DNA from: Hyalella azteca
Taxonomy: Eukaryota; Arthropoda; Malacostraca; Amphipoda; Hyalellidae
Assembly: GCF_000764305.2 (NCBI RefSeq)
Contig: NW_025941432.1
Location: forward strand, 36,997-100,996
Length of the DNA stretch: 64,000 bases
Direction of reading: 5' to 3'
Below are positions 53,138-64,000 of this stretch, in pieces. How positions within the stretch are numbered: position 1 is the stretch's first letter; the number at the start of each line of letters is the position of its first letter. Made by a program: the position numbers and the translations under genes. Under the pieces are notes generated by a model. That model was not told the DNA's origin. It saw nothing but the letters and a program-made list of their open reading frames with translations, and did not search any database.

Positions 53138-54885
53138 AAAATTTACTCCAGCCAATTTTTTGAGGATAAAGAGTGTGAGGGATACTCCAGCCAATTTTTT
53201 TCCAGCCCATGCTGAAAGTTTAAATTGTTGCTTTAAAATTTTGAAACTAAATTATTAACATAAATACGGTATTTATTGTTTTTTTGATCCTTATTGAAGC
53301 TTGCCTGCAGGGAATTAATGCCCCATGTCCAAAACCAATGGAATAGCTACAAATGTAAAGAAGTTTTGAAAGCACATTTGGTTTCGGTGCTCGGGCAAGG
53401 GTGTCCAGGTAGCGGATCAGATTACTTATATATCCGCTAGAGGCTTTCTTCCTTCCGCTCACCTCCTCTTAATCGGAAGGAACAACTTCCCTTAAATGCA
53501 CTGGAATAATGAAGGCGACCTTCAGTTCCATGACAAATTCTGTACCGCATCGCGCTCGTCAAATAATTTGAATTATTATCGTCCAAGTTTAAGCTTTTTT
53601 TCTGTACTTTTTATTAAATATTCGATTTCCTAGCATCTCTCAAATAAGAAAATTTCCACGGCTCTCGCTGATCCAGGTTTGCCGTCCGATAATAGTACAA
53701 TAAGTCCGATGAACTCGGACTTACAGTAAAATAAGTAATGCTTACTAAACGATTCAGTGATTCCAACAATTGTTAAAAATGCGCCACTTCTAATATTATC
53801 AAGTCAAAATTAGCTAATATTTGGCCACCAATGAAGAAATGCCAGACCATCTTATAATATTGCGGTTAATATGAATCCTGGGTAGCACGCTTGTGAATTA
53901 TCATAAGATATCGATAAATTTTCACATGCCAAAGTATTGGCAGCCAATTGCAAGAAATAGGTCGTCATTACAATTTTTTCAACCCATACACGTTGTATGT
54001 GTATGGGTCATACACATGTAACCCAAATTATACATTAAATATTACATCATACATTAAAATAATAAAATAATATTATTACGTCATGCATTAAATTTTCTTC
54101 TACCCAAATACATAAACACAGCATCGGCGCCCAATGAACGGCTAACGAAATATTATATTAAAGACGAGACAACCAACTTCAATTTTTGGAGAGACGCATG
54201 ACCGTAGGTGGCAATAGCCTTGCCCTCAGACTCGTGTTCAGTGAGGGCTTCACCACATCCGGGATCTTCCTAACCGCACATCCTGCGTGGTCCTAATGAA
54301 CCATACCATCCATCACTTCACTTGCACATGCACTTAGAATTTACATGCTTATTTCGAGCATATCGGGAATTTATATTGCTTGTGATTATGAAAACGCACT
54401 GCGCTAATGTAATGATCTTTCATTGGAAATAAGACACGAGTCCGCTGCTGCCTATGCGAGAATGAAAGAGGTATTTTAGTATTAATAGATAAGTTTACAA
54501 TCAAGACTTTCAATTCAATCGAAAATTTACAGGTTCAATTTTTCCTCCTTATACATTGTACATATTTTACATTGAACGTAAATACAGTAGCAATTCGCCC
54601 GCAAGCGACACTTTGCTCTAACATTTGAGTCATCCGTACAGAGTTACTGCAGGATACTTCAGAGTTACTCGTTCTTTTTGCTGTCCATGAGACAGACGTG
54701 CGATTGCTTCATGTTAGCTCAACATTTACCATTGTACAAATGATAAAGAAGAGTTAAGAAGCCAACTAAATGCATTTATTTGCTCCAACTGCTTGTAAAC
54801 ATCATGAGTTACTGAGACCAGTCTAGTCCACAACAACAAGGCTGTTACGATACGTTAGCATGTCGCACCGCACCTCACATAATCG
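53138..54885. other. Non-coding stretch
   Basis: AT-rich. A hairpin with arms ACCCATACAC and GTGTATGGGT lies at 53982-54008. No gene recognised. Confidence 0.5.
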
Positions 54886-55038
54886 CCCTGGGCCCATACT
54901 TTCAAAAAAAGTTAAGAGATCGTAAGTTCATCAGCCAATCATTGACGGCCTTTCAAGCAAAATCCACCAATCATAGACAAGAAAATAGAGCGTAAATACT
55001 TACGTTCACTTAGCGAGTTTTGAAAGTATGACCCCTGG
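54886..55038. mobile_element. Short TIR element (MITE-like), 153 bp
   Basis: The left end, CCCTGGGCCCATACTTTCAA, and the inverted right end, CCAGGGGTCATACTTTCAAA, are imperfect terminal inverted repeats. Further weak inverted similarity inside includes CGTAAG and CTTACG. There is no coding capacity. It is probably a non-autonomous DNA transposon copy. Confidence 0.65.
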
Positions 55039-55679
55039 TGTCGGGCTTGACCGCAAGGCTCCTGTCGCTTCACACCCCCGCGCCCGGAGACTCTCCGGTG
55101 TCAGTGCTTGTGTGCGGGTTCTTCTTGCGAACAGGGGCTAGTATATATGTATATGGACGGACGAGTCACACCTGTACAATCAACCTAGTTTTGCACTATG
55201 TGCCTTTCACATCTCTTAATAGCTTTTGCATGTTACCTTATTCCTTCTGGCCACTCTGTGGCAAATCTTGTTCTAGTGTTTTCCACATTTCCTTTGTGGA
55301 ACAGCAACAAAAACAACGGGTTACATAACATCATTATTGACGGAATTATTAGAGCCTGAGAACGTGTAAAAACGTGCAGTGTAACGTTGGCGTTAAATAC
55401 ATTAATAGTGGGCCGAGTCTCAATGTTTAATTGTTCAACGTACTAACTTAAACACAATAAATTGTTGCAGTTCAGTTCTGGAGAATATATATAATGAGAA
55501 GCTTTAAACGTATAGTTCCACCTAGTTTGCTACAGTACAGCGTTACGCTGGAGCACATTCATACTGTGATGCTTTCAATGCTAATATATTGTATATTGTT
55601 CCACCTCGCATAGAGCTACCATGCAGTGTTACAGGTTAGTGCTATATTGAAATTATACCGAGCCGTTTTAAACTAATAG
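55039..55679. other. Non-coding stretch before the 35-bp array
   Basis: A 97-codon plus-strand open frame at 55038-55328 has no recognised domain. From about 55500, diverged fragments resembling the downstream array appear. Confidence 0.4.
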
Positions 55680-55684
55680 TCCTG

Positions 55685-56495
55685 CTTTGTATAGTTATAC
55701 AGGTCAGAGCTAGCCGTTTACTGGTATAGTCCTAACGGATCAGTGCTAGCCGTTGACTAGTATAGTGCTACAGATCAGTGCTAGCCGTTGACTAGTATAT
55801 AGTGCTGCAGATCAGTGCTAGCCGTTGACTAGTATAGTGCTACAGATCAGTGCTGGCCGTTGACTAGTATAGTGCTGCAGATCAGTGCTAGTCATTGACT
55901 ACTATAGTGCTGCAGATCAGTGCTAGCCGTTGACAAGTATAGTGCACCAGGTCAGTGCTAGCCGTTGACTAGTATAGTGCTACAGATCAGTGCCAGCCGT
56001 TGACTAGTATAGTGCTACAGATCAGTGCTAGCCGTTGACTAGTATATATAGTGCTACAGATCAGTGCTGGCCGTTGACTAGTATAGTGCTGCAGATCAGT
56101 GCCAGCCGTTGACTAGTATAGTGCTACAGATCAGTGCTAGCCGTTGACTAGTATATATAGTGCTACAGATCAGTGCTAGCCGTTGACTAGTATCGTGCTG
56201 CAGATCAGTGTTAGCCGTTGACTAGTATAGTGCTACAGATCAGTGCTAGCCGTTGACTAGTATATATAGTGCTACAGATCAGTGCTAGCCGTTGACAAGT
56301 ATAGTGCTGCAGATCAGTGCTAGCCGTTGACTAGTATAGTGCTACAGGTCAGTGCTATATAGCCGTTGACTAGTATAGTGCTATACAGGTCAGTGCTAGC
56401 CGTTGACTAGTATAGCGCTATACAGGTCAGTACTATATAGCCGTTGACCAGTATAGTGCTATAAAGGTCAGTACAATATAGCCGTTGACTAGTCT
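55685..56495. repeat. 35-bp minisatellite, about 22 units, with 109-bp higher-order periodicity
   Basis: The unit combines CAGATCAGTGCTAGCCGTTG with ACTAGTATAGTGCTG. In the centre every third unit is four bases longer (AGTATATATAGTG); the long variants start at 56041, 56150 and 56259, exactly 109 bases apart (35+35+39). Units at the right end gain ATATAG and TATACAGG variants. Edge units are the most diverged. Confidence 0.95.
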
Positions 56496-57120
56496 CAACT
56501 GAATTAGCACAGCTTTCTCCACGCAGCTTTCGCTAGGGCAGGCCATGCTGTCAACAGCATTACTTCGGGCCAATGGAGACGACATTTACCTCCATCACAT
56601 GGCTCTGTGTTGCTTAATAAAGCCTAATATGGCTCTTTATTATCCCCTCCTTGAGCTAGCGAGGGACCTAATCTACGACACATGCCCCAAGCCTTTCAAA
56701 GCGAACAATTTCACAGACCGTCACAACACGACACGGACGATGCGAAAATTTTGAGAAATATAATATTCTGAAGAAATTTGTACGTTTTAACTATATAGCC
56801 GCTCTAGTGAACTTGATATTATTGTATAGAATATATGTATAATAACAGAAAAAAATCTCAGAAGTAACTGGAATACTCTGAATGACGAGAAAAAGCAAAG
56901 AAATATAGAATTTTGTCACACGTCAGTTTGATAAAAATTATTAATTCATGCTTGAAAACGTTATTAATTGGATAATTATCTTGATAATCGAATTGATTAT
57001 ATTCTTAATCTAAATTGTTCTGAAATCAATCGAGAAATAGCAGTGAGTTGATGATTCATTTGAGAAGTTCAAATTGGGTTACTGGTTAAAAAGTTTCGCC
57101 TGAAAATCGTAAATAGCGCA
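56496..57120. other. Non-coding stretch between two arrays
   Basis: A 70-codon plus-strand frame starts at 56545 without recognisable features. The remainder is AT-rich. Confidence 0.4.
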
Positions 57121-57124
57121 TTAC

Positions 57125-57617
57125 TCTATACTTCGACTTCAACATGAACCCTTTTGCGCACCGGTCACGTTCTGTCTTCAACGCGCAGCCTACCGTGCGC
57201 TGATTCCTCTGTGACTTCAACATGAAGTCTTCTGCATGTCGGTCTCGATCTGACTTCAACATGAAACCTTTCGCACGACAGTCTCGATTATACTTCAGCA
57301 AGATGCCTTTTGCACGCCGGTCTCGTTCTGACTTCAACAATTGGCCTTTCGCACACGAGTCTCGATCTGACTTCAACATGAAGCCTTAATTTCGCAAGCC
57401 AGTCTCATTTAGACTTCAACATGAAGCCTCTCACAAGCCGGTCTCGATCTGACTTCAACATGAAGCCTCTCACACGCTGGTCTCGATCTGACTTCAACAT
57501 GAAGCCTCTCACACGCCGGTCTTGATCTGACTTCAGCATGAAGCCTCTCACACGCCGGTCTCGATCTGACTTCAACATGAAGCCTCTCACACGCTGGTCT
57601 CGATCTGACTTCAGCAT
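57125..57617 (-). repeat. 39-bp minisatellite, open on the minus strand (13-residue repeat)
   Basis: About 12-13 units of 39 bp have the plus-strand core GACTTCAACATGAAGCCTCT followed by CACACGCCGGTCTCGATCT. On the minus strand each reads as a 13-residue repeat close to MLKSDRDRRVRGF. The frame is broken once near 57385-57400 by an irregular insertion. The right-hand units are the most uniform. No gene context supports a real protein. Confidence 0.92.
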
Positions 57618-59600
57618 GGGAGTCTGAAGCGTCCCGCAAGTGAACGCAGCCTTTGTCGTGGTCTGATTGAGCTTCAGATCTCAATTGAAGAAGACGGGAA
57701 TTATGAAAGGCCATCTGGCCCTCAGGCTTTCATTCTAAAACGGGTGAAACAACCTCGATTGTTGGGTCCTACCAAGTTTTCTTGGCCTTTATTCGGCCGC
57801 CACAATGAACTTCAATGGGCAGCAGTAAATAAAAATGAGGGCCGTAGTCCAACTCATTTGGAAATGATCGTTGACTTAATCTACGCTACGTGACATCTGA
57901 GAGCTCGATGCTTGTATTTCGGAAAATTTTGAAAGACTGGAATGGTCATAAAAAAATTTGGTTGAAGGATACTTTATGATAGCGGTCGTATATACCTGAT
58001 GCTAGTGCCTTATAGTGCGTAAAAATGTAAACCGTGAAGATTTAAGTTACTTATCATGTAAAAGGATTCATTATATTGTTTGCACACAATACAAACTTTA
58101 AACCATAGTGAAAAATTAATATCTTCCTTAATTTTAAATCACTGCTTATGCATAACTTGAGAAAGTCACGCATGATTATCGACCTGAATGAAACAATTTT
58201 ATACACGTAACATTACAACATTACAATACGAAAAATTCCTCCTCTTAAATTTATTAAAAAATGTTTGTTAAATTTATTAACATCTTCATGGCCGCAGACA
58301 ATGCATAACGGTTGTATATTTCTTATAGCAATTATTAGAGACCAAATTATTTGTCAACAGAACTTTTATTTTTCTAAGCGCGCGTAACTTATCCGATGAG
58401 TGCTACTAACTTTCAGATACAACCTTTCAAAGTCACGAATAACAGAAACTGTGTTTTCCAATTTTGTGAAGTCTGCCAATAATTCGAAGTCGCAAATGTA
58501 TCCATTCCAATGAACGAGATGCAATCAAGAAGACGAGGGAACATTTTTTGGATGTAAATATAAATAGGCGCCTAAATAAGGATGTGTCACTTGATATATG
58601 CTATCTATTCACATAAGGGACAGTGTTTTAATTTTATTTAGGAAATTGAAATAAATACCCATCTGCCACGTGTAGGTGTCGATATATGGCTGTAAGCAGG
58701 AAGTTCTCAAGAAAAACTGCTCGAGTCACGATGGGCGGCTTTATTTAATTATATAGATTTTAATGTGAAGATATTTATTTCCAAACTGAAACTGCAAGAG
58801 CCAATACATATATATATGAGTAGTTTGTATACAACATGGAAGTAAAAAGAAAGAAAGTAGTGGAAAATATTTTAAATAATTTGATTTCATAGATAGATTT
58901 TATTTGATCAGATAGATAGTGTTACTTAGTAGGTTTTTTTACAAGCACTTCAGCGTCTGCATAAATGCTTACAAATCAAGCTACTTTGTAGATTTACAGA
59001 CCTTCCCTAAGTAGGAAGGAGCGATCGAAGCGGCCCGGAAACTCGGGCAGCGATCTAGCTGGAAATTCTGGATCGCCAACGGAAGCCTTGTACTGAGACG
59101 ACCTAAGGCATCGGTAGTCGCTGTTATTCTTCCTGTCTCAGATGTTGTTCACACTGTAGCGTGCATTAAAACCTTATTCGTTCACAATGCGCTCAGTTTT
59201 TGATCTGATGGAGTAAATGGAGCCGAAAAATCTCGACCATATCGACACACAATAGAAAACTGGAAGCGCATCTATGGGACTTCTCGAGTACCGCGAGGAG
59301 GTCTAAAACGGACATCAATGGGCTTCTGTGGCCGATTGCTTAACTGTGACGCGTTGCCTTACAAGACGCATTCAGAATCATGCGTCCGTCCTGTAAAATT
59401 CGTGAGTGAGAGCAGTAAGAGTTCGTGGGTGAGCTCTTATGAACGGTTTGTTCTTATTTGAGTCGCGCAAAAGCTCTTTTAGGTCCCTGCATGAGTATAT
59501 ATAAAAGTGTAGGTAGAAGAGAATGATTCTTGGTAAGAGCCGTTCCGTTCGTTCTGATTAGGAAACACGGGTATTACTTATGAATCACGGATACTCGTTA
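57618..59600. other. Non-coding stretch
   Basis: AT-rich, with a GC-richer patch at 59000-59110. No gene recognised. Confidence 0.5.
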
Positions 59601-59604
59601 TCCA

Positions 59605-59799
59605 TCATAGGTGTAATCGAATAGTAATGGTTATCAAATAATAATGGTTATAATAATTAATATAATCATTATTCGATTATTCAATTAATTCGATTAATAA
59701 TAATCGAATAGTAATGATAATCAAAATGTAATCGAATAGTAATCGTGTATCGAATAGTAATATGTCCTATAAACCTATATCGAATAGGTTTATAGGACA
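59605..59799. repeat. AATCGAATAGTAAT repeats ending in a strong stem-loop
   Basis: Several scattered copies of AATCGAATAGTAAT and inverted ATTATTCGATTA forms fill 59605-59762. They end in a perfect 16-bp stem (TGTCCTATAAACCTAT with its exact reverse complement, loop ATCGA) at 59763-59799. Confidence 0.85.
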
Positions 59800-60836
59800 G
59801 CCTTATAGTATAGGTCATGAGGCCACGAATTGTGATGTCTGAGATGATAAATTTTGTGTTGTTTGCAATATCAATTCCTGTTCTCCAAATTTTAACGGCC
59901 GTTCTCCGAGAAGCTGTGGCTGCAATATCAAGAATTATTGAATTTATCTAAAATTTTACAGTGAGTGCAATTTCGGATGTCGATAATGATGGTAGCGTCT
60001 GCGACTACGGGGTGTAGTTATAAACCTGGTAACCGTGATAATGTTTCCAAAATTATATTTTTCCGATGAATCATCTATTCACAGACCAGAGATTAATAAT
60101 TCATTAATAAAAAATTAATCTCCTTTAATCATATTACAATGTAGAAAACTTATACCGATAATTAATAAAACGTGCGTTTGGGTATACAAGGTGCAAACAA
60201 CTTTTTTTACAACATAATTCTCGTTAACTTCACTTTTTGTTGTTTGTCTGCAACAAATCTTATAATCGAAATTTAAATCACTTCTACCTGTCCGATCAAT
60301 CTGAAATTTTGCACACTTCCTTAAAGTCGAAGACTGTGCATGAATCAATTGACACAATGAATAATTTTTAAAATTAAAATTTTTATATATGAGAAAAAAT
60401 TATACATAAATTCTTTACAATATTTAAAAATGAAATAAGATATTCATTGTACATGTGCAACATCAAAGACACTGACCTCTTTAGAAATGTTGAATTTAAA
60501 AAATATTTTTAAACGCATATTATTTCACTATAAGGCCTCAGCTAGGGGACGGAATATACATTCACGGCCCTCATCTCCAAAATTTCTTAGTTCTCAATTA
60601 TAATTGAATGATTATTCATGAATGGGAAGCGACGCTCATTGTAGTTCCTGCTGGCATCTGAAATTACAAGTCGATATCTTTCAAAATACAGTCACGTAGT
60701 CTGTGACGCACTGCATGTTACTAGACTACGACACTGAAAAGAAATACAACAATCATAACTCTCGAAAGCCTGTATGTGGTGAGATAGTTTTCACGATCCT
60801 TTTACCGTCAGTCAGTCAAATCCTGAAGTTGTACAG
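59800..60836. other. Non-coding stretch
   Basis: AT-rich. No gene recognised. Confidence 0.5.
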
Positions 60837-61035
60837 GCAAGCCATGCAAGCAGCCAGCCAAGCCATACAGGCAGCCAGCCAAGCCATGCAGGCAGCCAGA
60901 AGTCACCAGCCAAGCCATGCAGTCACCAGCCAAGCCATGCAGGCAGCCAGCCAAGCCATGCAGTCACCAGCCAAGGCATGCAGGCAGCCAGCCAAGCCCT
61001 ACATGCAGCCAAATAAGGCTTGCAGGCAACCAGGC
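60837..61035. repeat. About 20-bp minisatellite
   Basis: Degenerate units of CAAGCCATGCAGGCAGCCAG type, with a CAGTCACCAG variant in the middle, repeat about nine times. Plus- and minus-strand open frames through it derive from the repeat. Confidence 0.9.
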
Positions 61036-64000
61036 TGTCAACAAGAGAGGCTGTCAACAAAGACATCAACGGTGGAGGGCACTGAGGTCTATGGAGGCAG
61101 GCTGGTAATGGCCGTGGCTGGCATAAAGGAACAATAGTGGCGTCGCGGCCGCCCTCTACACGCACGACGCGACAAAAGCTTCGTGCCTCCGAGTGCTGTC
61201 ATCGACGCTGGTCTTTAATGTATGTGTTGGCAGGCTTGCTTATTCAGTCGATTGCTTGGCGCTAAGTAGATCGGGGTTCATGCCTAACTTTACTCTAGTG
61301 GGACAGGTTATACGGTGGCCTTCAATATTTTTGATTTCTGCCCAGCTTGCTTACTCATCATTAAAAAATATTATTTCGTTCTTCATGCTTAATTTTATCT
61401 CTACCTCTTTAATGTGTGTGATGGCCAGCTTTATTTTCACTCGAAAACGTGTGTGCTTGTGTGTATGTTGTCGACCCATCCTTATCCTCTCTACATGTTT
61501 ATGATAGATATATTGGCATCATCCCTAGCTCAAACCTTCTCGCCGAACTTGCAACATGTACTAAGTAAGACAATGTAGTCAAAAAGCTACCTCTATATTG
61601 GCTTGTATGGCGACACAGATCGTTTTAATAATAACGCTATAAAATTCTGCGTATTTCAGGCATATCGTTAATCACGGTTCAATTGGTGTGCTAATTCGAA
61701 AATTGTATCACTGCTGTAAATTACATTCGAAGTTATTTAACATGGAAAGAGGCACAGAATCTAAGGACTTATTGAGCCTTTCTGTATTCTCTTCTGCTAT
61801 ATATTTTGGCCCATCGTTACTCATATTTAAATTGCTGTTTATTTAGATTATTAGAAAATTTGTAGAGCCAGCTTATTTGCGTTAAATATTAATTGTCAAA
61901 GTATATCGGTTTGGAACTCGTACCAATCACGTGCTGCTCCATCGTCTTAACTAAATTCACACTGAAACACTGAAAGCCTATAACGGCTCATTACATCAAA
62001 AGGAATAATACAAGTCAAAGCTAAAGCGATGTTCATTAGATGCGCGCACAGAGTCACAATTAAAGTTCGGTGAGGCCCACAATAGAATCGGTTATTTTAA
62101 GAATACAGGCACGACCAGAGTCTGCTACCGATAGCAAGATCAACTGCAGCTTTCCTTAATAGAAATGTTGGCTCGCTCATTGAAGGGCTCCTACCGACGA
62201 TTATATTCCTAAACGCAGGCCGCGATGATTGATTTCTTTGTTGGTGACACGGCGCCTTCTTCTCGGTGACGGGCATAAACTCGACTCAATTGGCGCTGAA
62301 CTGCAGCTTTCTGCGACGCAAAGTTCAGGCATCGGGATAAGATGCCCATGATTTCAGCTGTATCATTTCATTGGTAGCGCACTTGACTTTATATGAAGAA
62401 ACCGCATCTCTTATTCCTGAATTATATAATTACAACCTTGAATGACTTATTCTAGAATCTAAACGATGTTCTTTTTACGTCAACAAATACTGCTAGGAAA
62501 ATGACTGAAGCAAATGCGTGTCAAATTATTCTAACTACAGGCGAACTTCAACCGTGAGTAATTCTCTTCCTGATTTTAATCATTAGAAGTGAAATTTAAT
62601 GAACAATTAAGCATGGCTTTAAGGATGGTTCTGTAATATTTGGATGTCAACTTTCTCTTAAACTTCTTGCGTTGAAAGATCGAAGTTCACATGCCGGTCA
62701 GCTCAGCAGTATACCTTCCCGTGGTGAAATGCACGAGGTTAACTTCCAACCGCTACATATGACACTATGTGAAGCACCTTTTACATCCGATGTAGTATTT
62801 CCTCGTCCTACTTTAGGCGCAATACAAACCATTCGAACGAAAAGCGATCGTGTTTTCAATAACATTCTTTGAGCAGCAACTCATAAAACGGCAAGGACGG
62901 TAATATGAAGCCTTACACCTCCCAACAAGTAGGAGCAACATGCATTCAAGGTTAACCTTTCAGTTCCTGACAAAACTGGGCGTGATGCCGTTGAGGTAAA
63001 CCATGAACTTCCTCACAAATCAGTGCAAGTTGCAGTAAAGGTAGTAGTTAAACTTCGTAAACTACTATGTTATCATGTAGTCATGATAAAGATTAATTAT
63101 AATTGATTAAACCAATTGCTTTGCGCTTATTGATACATGAAATGCCATAATATGATCAAATGTTACTTATTTCTAAACTGTGTTAATGAAAAAATTGACG
63201 GGAAGACACAAAATTTCAATCTAAACTTTGCTTTAAAGCGAAGTGGACTTTCATAAATTCTGACCGCACGTTCATTGAGGCTGGTATATCGAGGCGGGAC
63301 AAAGGCGCGAAAACGCCATCAATTTCTCCAGTTAAAAGCAGTCACTTAATGTGGGAAAATTGAGCCGTAATCGCATGTAATGGTTTTAGCCACGGCGTGG
63401 AATTACAGAGTGGGTTTCAGTGGCGACCATTTACAAACATTCAATGGATTCCGTTACAGCTCAATTCATCGAAGGACCCTGAGTAAATTTTAAGGAAAAT
63501 TTCCCACTCCTGTGGTATTTGCTCTACAACCATGAAGGGCAGTGATATCGACGGTTGATATGCCTCCTACCAGTTATGCAGCCATGGGCATGTCTAGCTT
63601 AACTATAACTCATATACTTATATATTTTTCATGCACGTGAAGATTAAAAAGGAAAACTTTCTAACGTAAAAGTCTATTTAACACGCCTCGTGCAGTGATT
63701 TTATTAAACGTTGTCTGAATTTTTTAACTCTTACTATGATTATTTAGAAAACATGAAAAAATATAAATATCACTTAATTATTACCACAGAAACATTGTTA
63801 TTTAATTAAGTTTATTGGTTGTAGACACAAGTGTGTGTTATTTGCGGAACTCTCTGAATAAAATGCTTTGGGTTTCAAAATTTGCGTTACTCTTAGAAAT
63901 AATATCACTTTTTCTCTTTATTATTATTCTTAACTGCTAATTTTGATGGAGAACTTGCGTTGACAAAACATGGGAACTTTTTGTTGCTGGTTGAGGGTAG
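61036..64000. other. Non-coding stretch at the window end
   Basis: Mostly AT-rich. A 103-codon plus-strand frame at 61193-61504 has hydrophobic runs but no recognisable family. No gene supported. Confidence 0.45.

Noticed and set aside
55685..56495. CRISPR-like array
   Set aside because: There are no unique spacers; the whole 35-bp period repeats, and the context is eukaryotic. It is a minisatellite.
60703..61137. Plus-strand 144-codon frame with Gln/Ala-rich repeats
   Set aside because: The centre is the 20-bp minisatellite and the flanks show no known family.

Overview
This is a eukaryotic, intron-containing, AT-rich window, most likely from an arthropod. Repeat content and gene structure are compatible with a crustacean, but the sequence alone does not fix the species. 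There are no bacterial-style operons, and I recognise no rRNA or tRNA genes. Most long open frames are chance or repeat-driven. Three single N characters (7157, 18280, 20997) mark assembly joins, and each sits at a repeat or duplicated contig end.

The one gene I can support is a RUNX/Runt-domain transcription factor on the minus strand, spread over six coding exons from about 28202 down to 11111. Exons at 28014-28202, 26835-26967 and 26145-26258 together encode a complete Runt DNA-binding domain. All arginine, lysine and aspartate positions I checked against human RUNX1 (R80, K83, R135, R139, R142, D171, R174, R177) are conserved. Exons at 16025-16123 and 13847-14122 encode a Gly/Trp/Tyr-rich and a Pro/Gln/Ala-rich linker. 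The last exon (11111-11841) encodes a Ser/Thr/Pro-rich tail ending in VWRPY, the Groucho/TLE-binding signature of the family. Splice phases match at every junction, and the exons join into one 513-residue open frame. A polyadenylation signal lies near 10891. Introns are 0.6-2.0 kb, except for a 10-kb intron between the Runt domain and the linker exons.

Downstream of the gene (1-10890) is non-coding sequence with a few tandem repeats. Upstream (28203-64000) I see no second gene. It holds GC-rich islands near 29720-30010 and 51370-51560, decayed transposons, minisatellites and one recent 1.03-kb tandem duplication. The recognisable transposons are a head-to-head pair of Penelope-like fragments inside Runx intron 4 (about 14340-15530), an internally deleted mariner-type element with terminal inverted repeats (46393-47239), a short TIR element (54886-55038) and a foldback element (25405-25555). 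The minisatellites include a 15-bp E-box array, a 35-bp array with 109-bp higher-order periodicity and a 39-bp array that is open on the minus strand.

I find no clearly new multi-gene system. The more interesting signals lie in the Runx locus: a NAGNAG acceptor, three consecutive phase-1/phase-1 exons that could each be skipped in frame, tandem duplications at two acceptor sites, and a GC-rich intronic island with core-promoter-like motifs.
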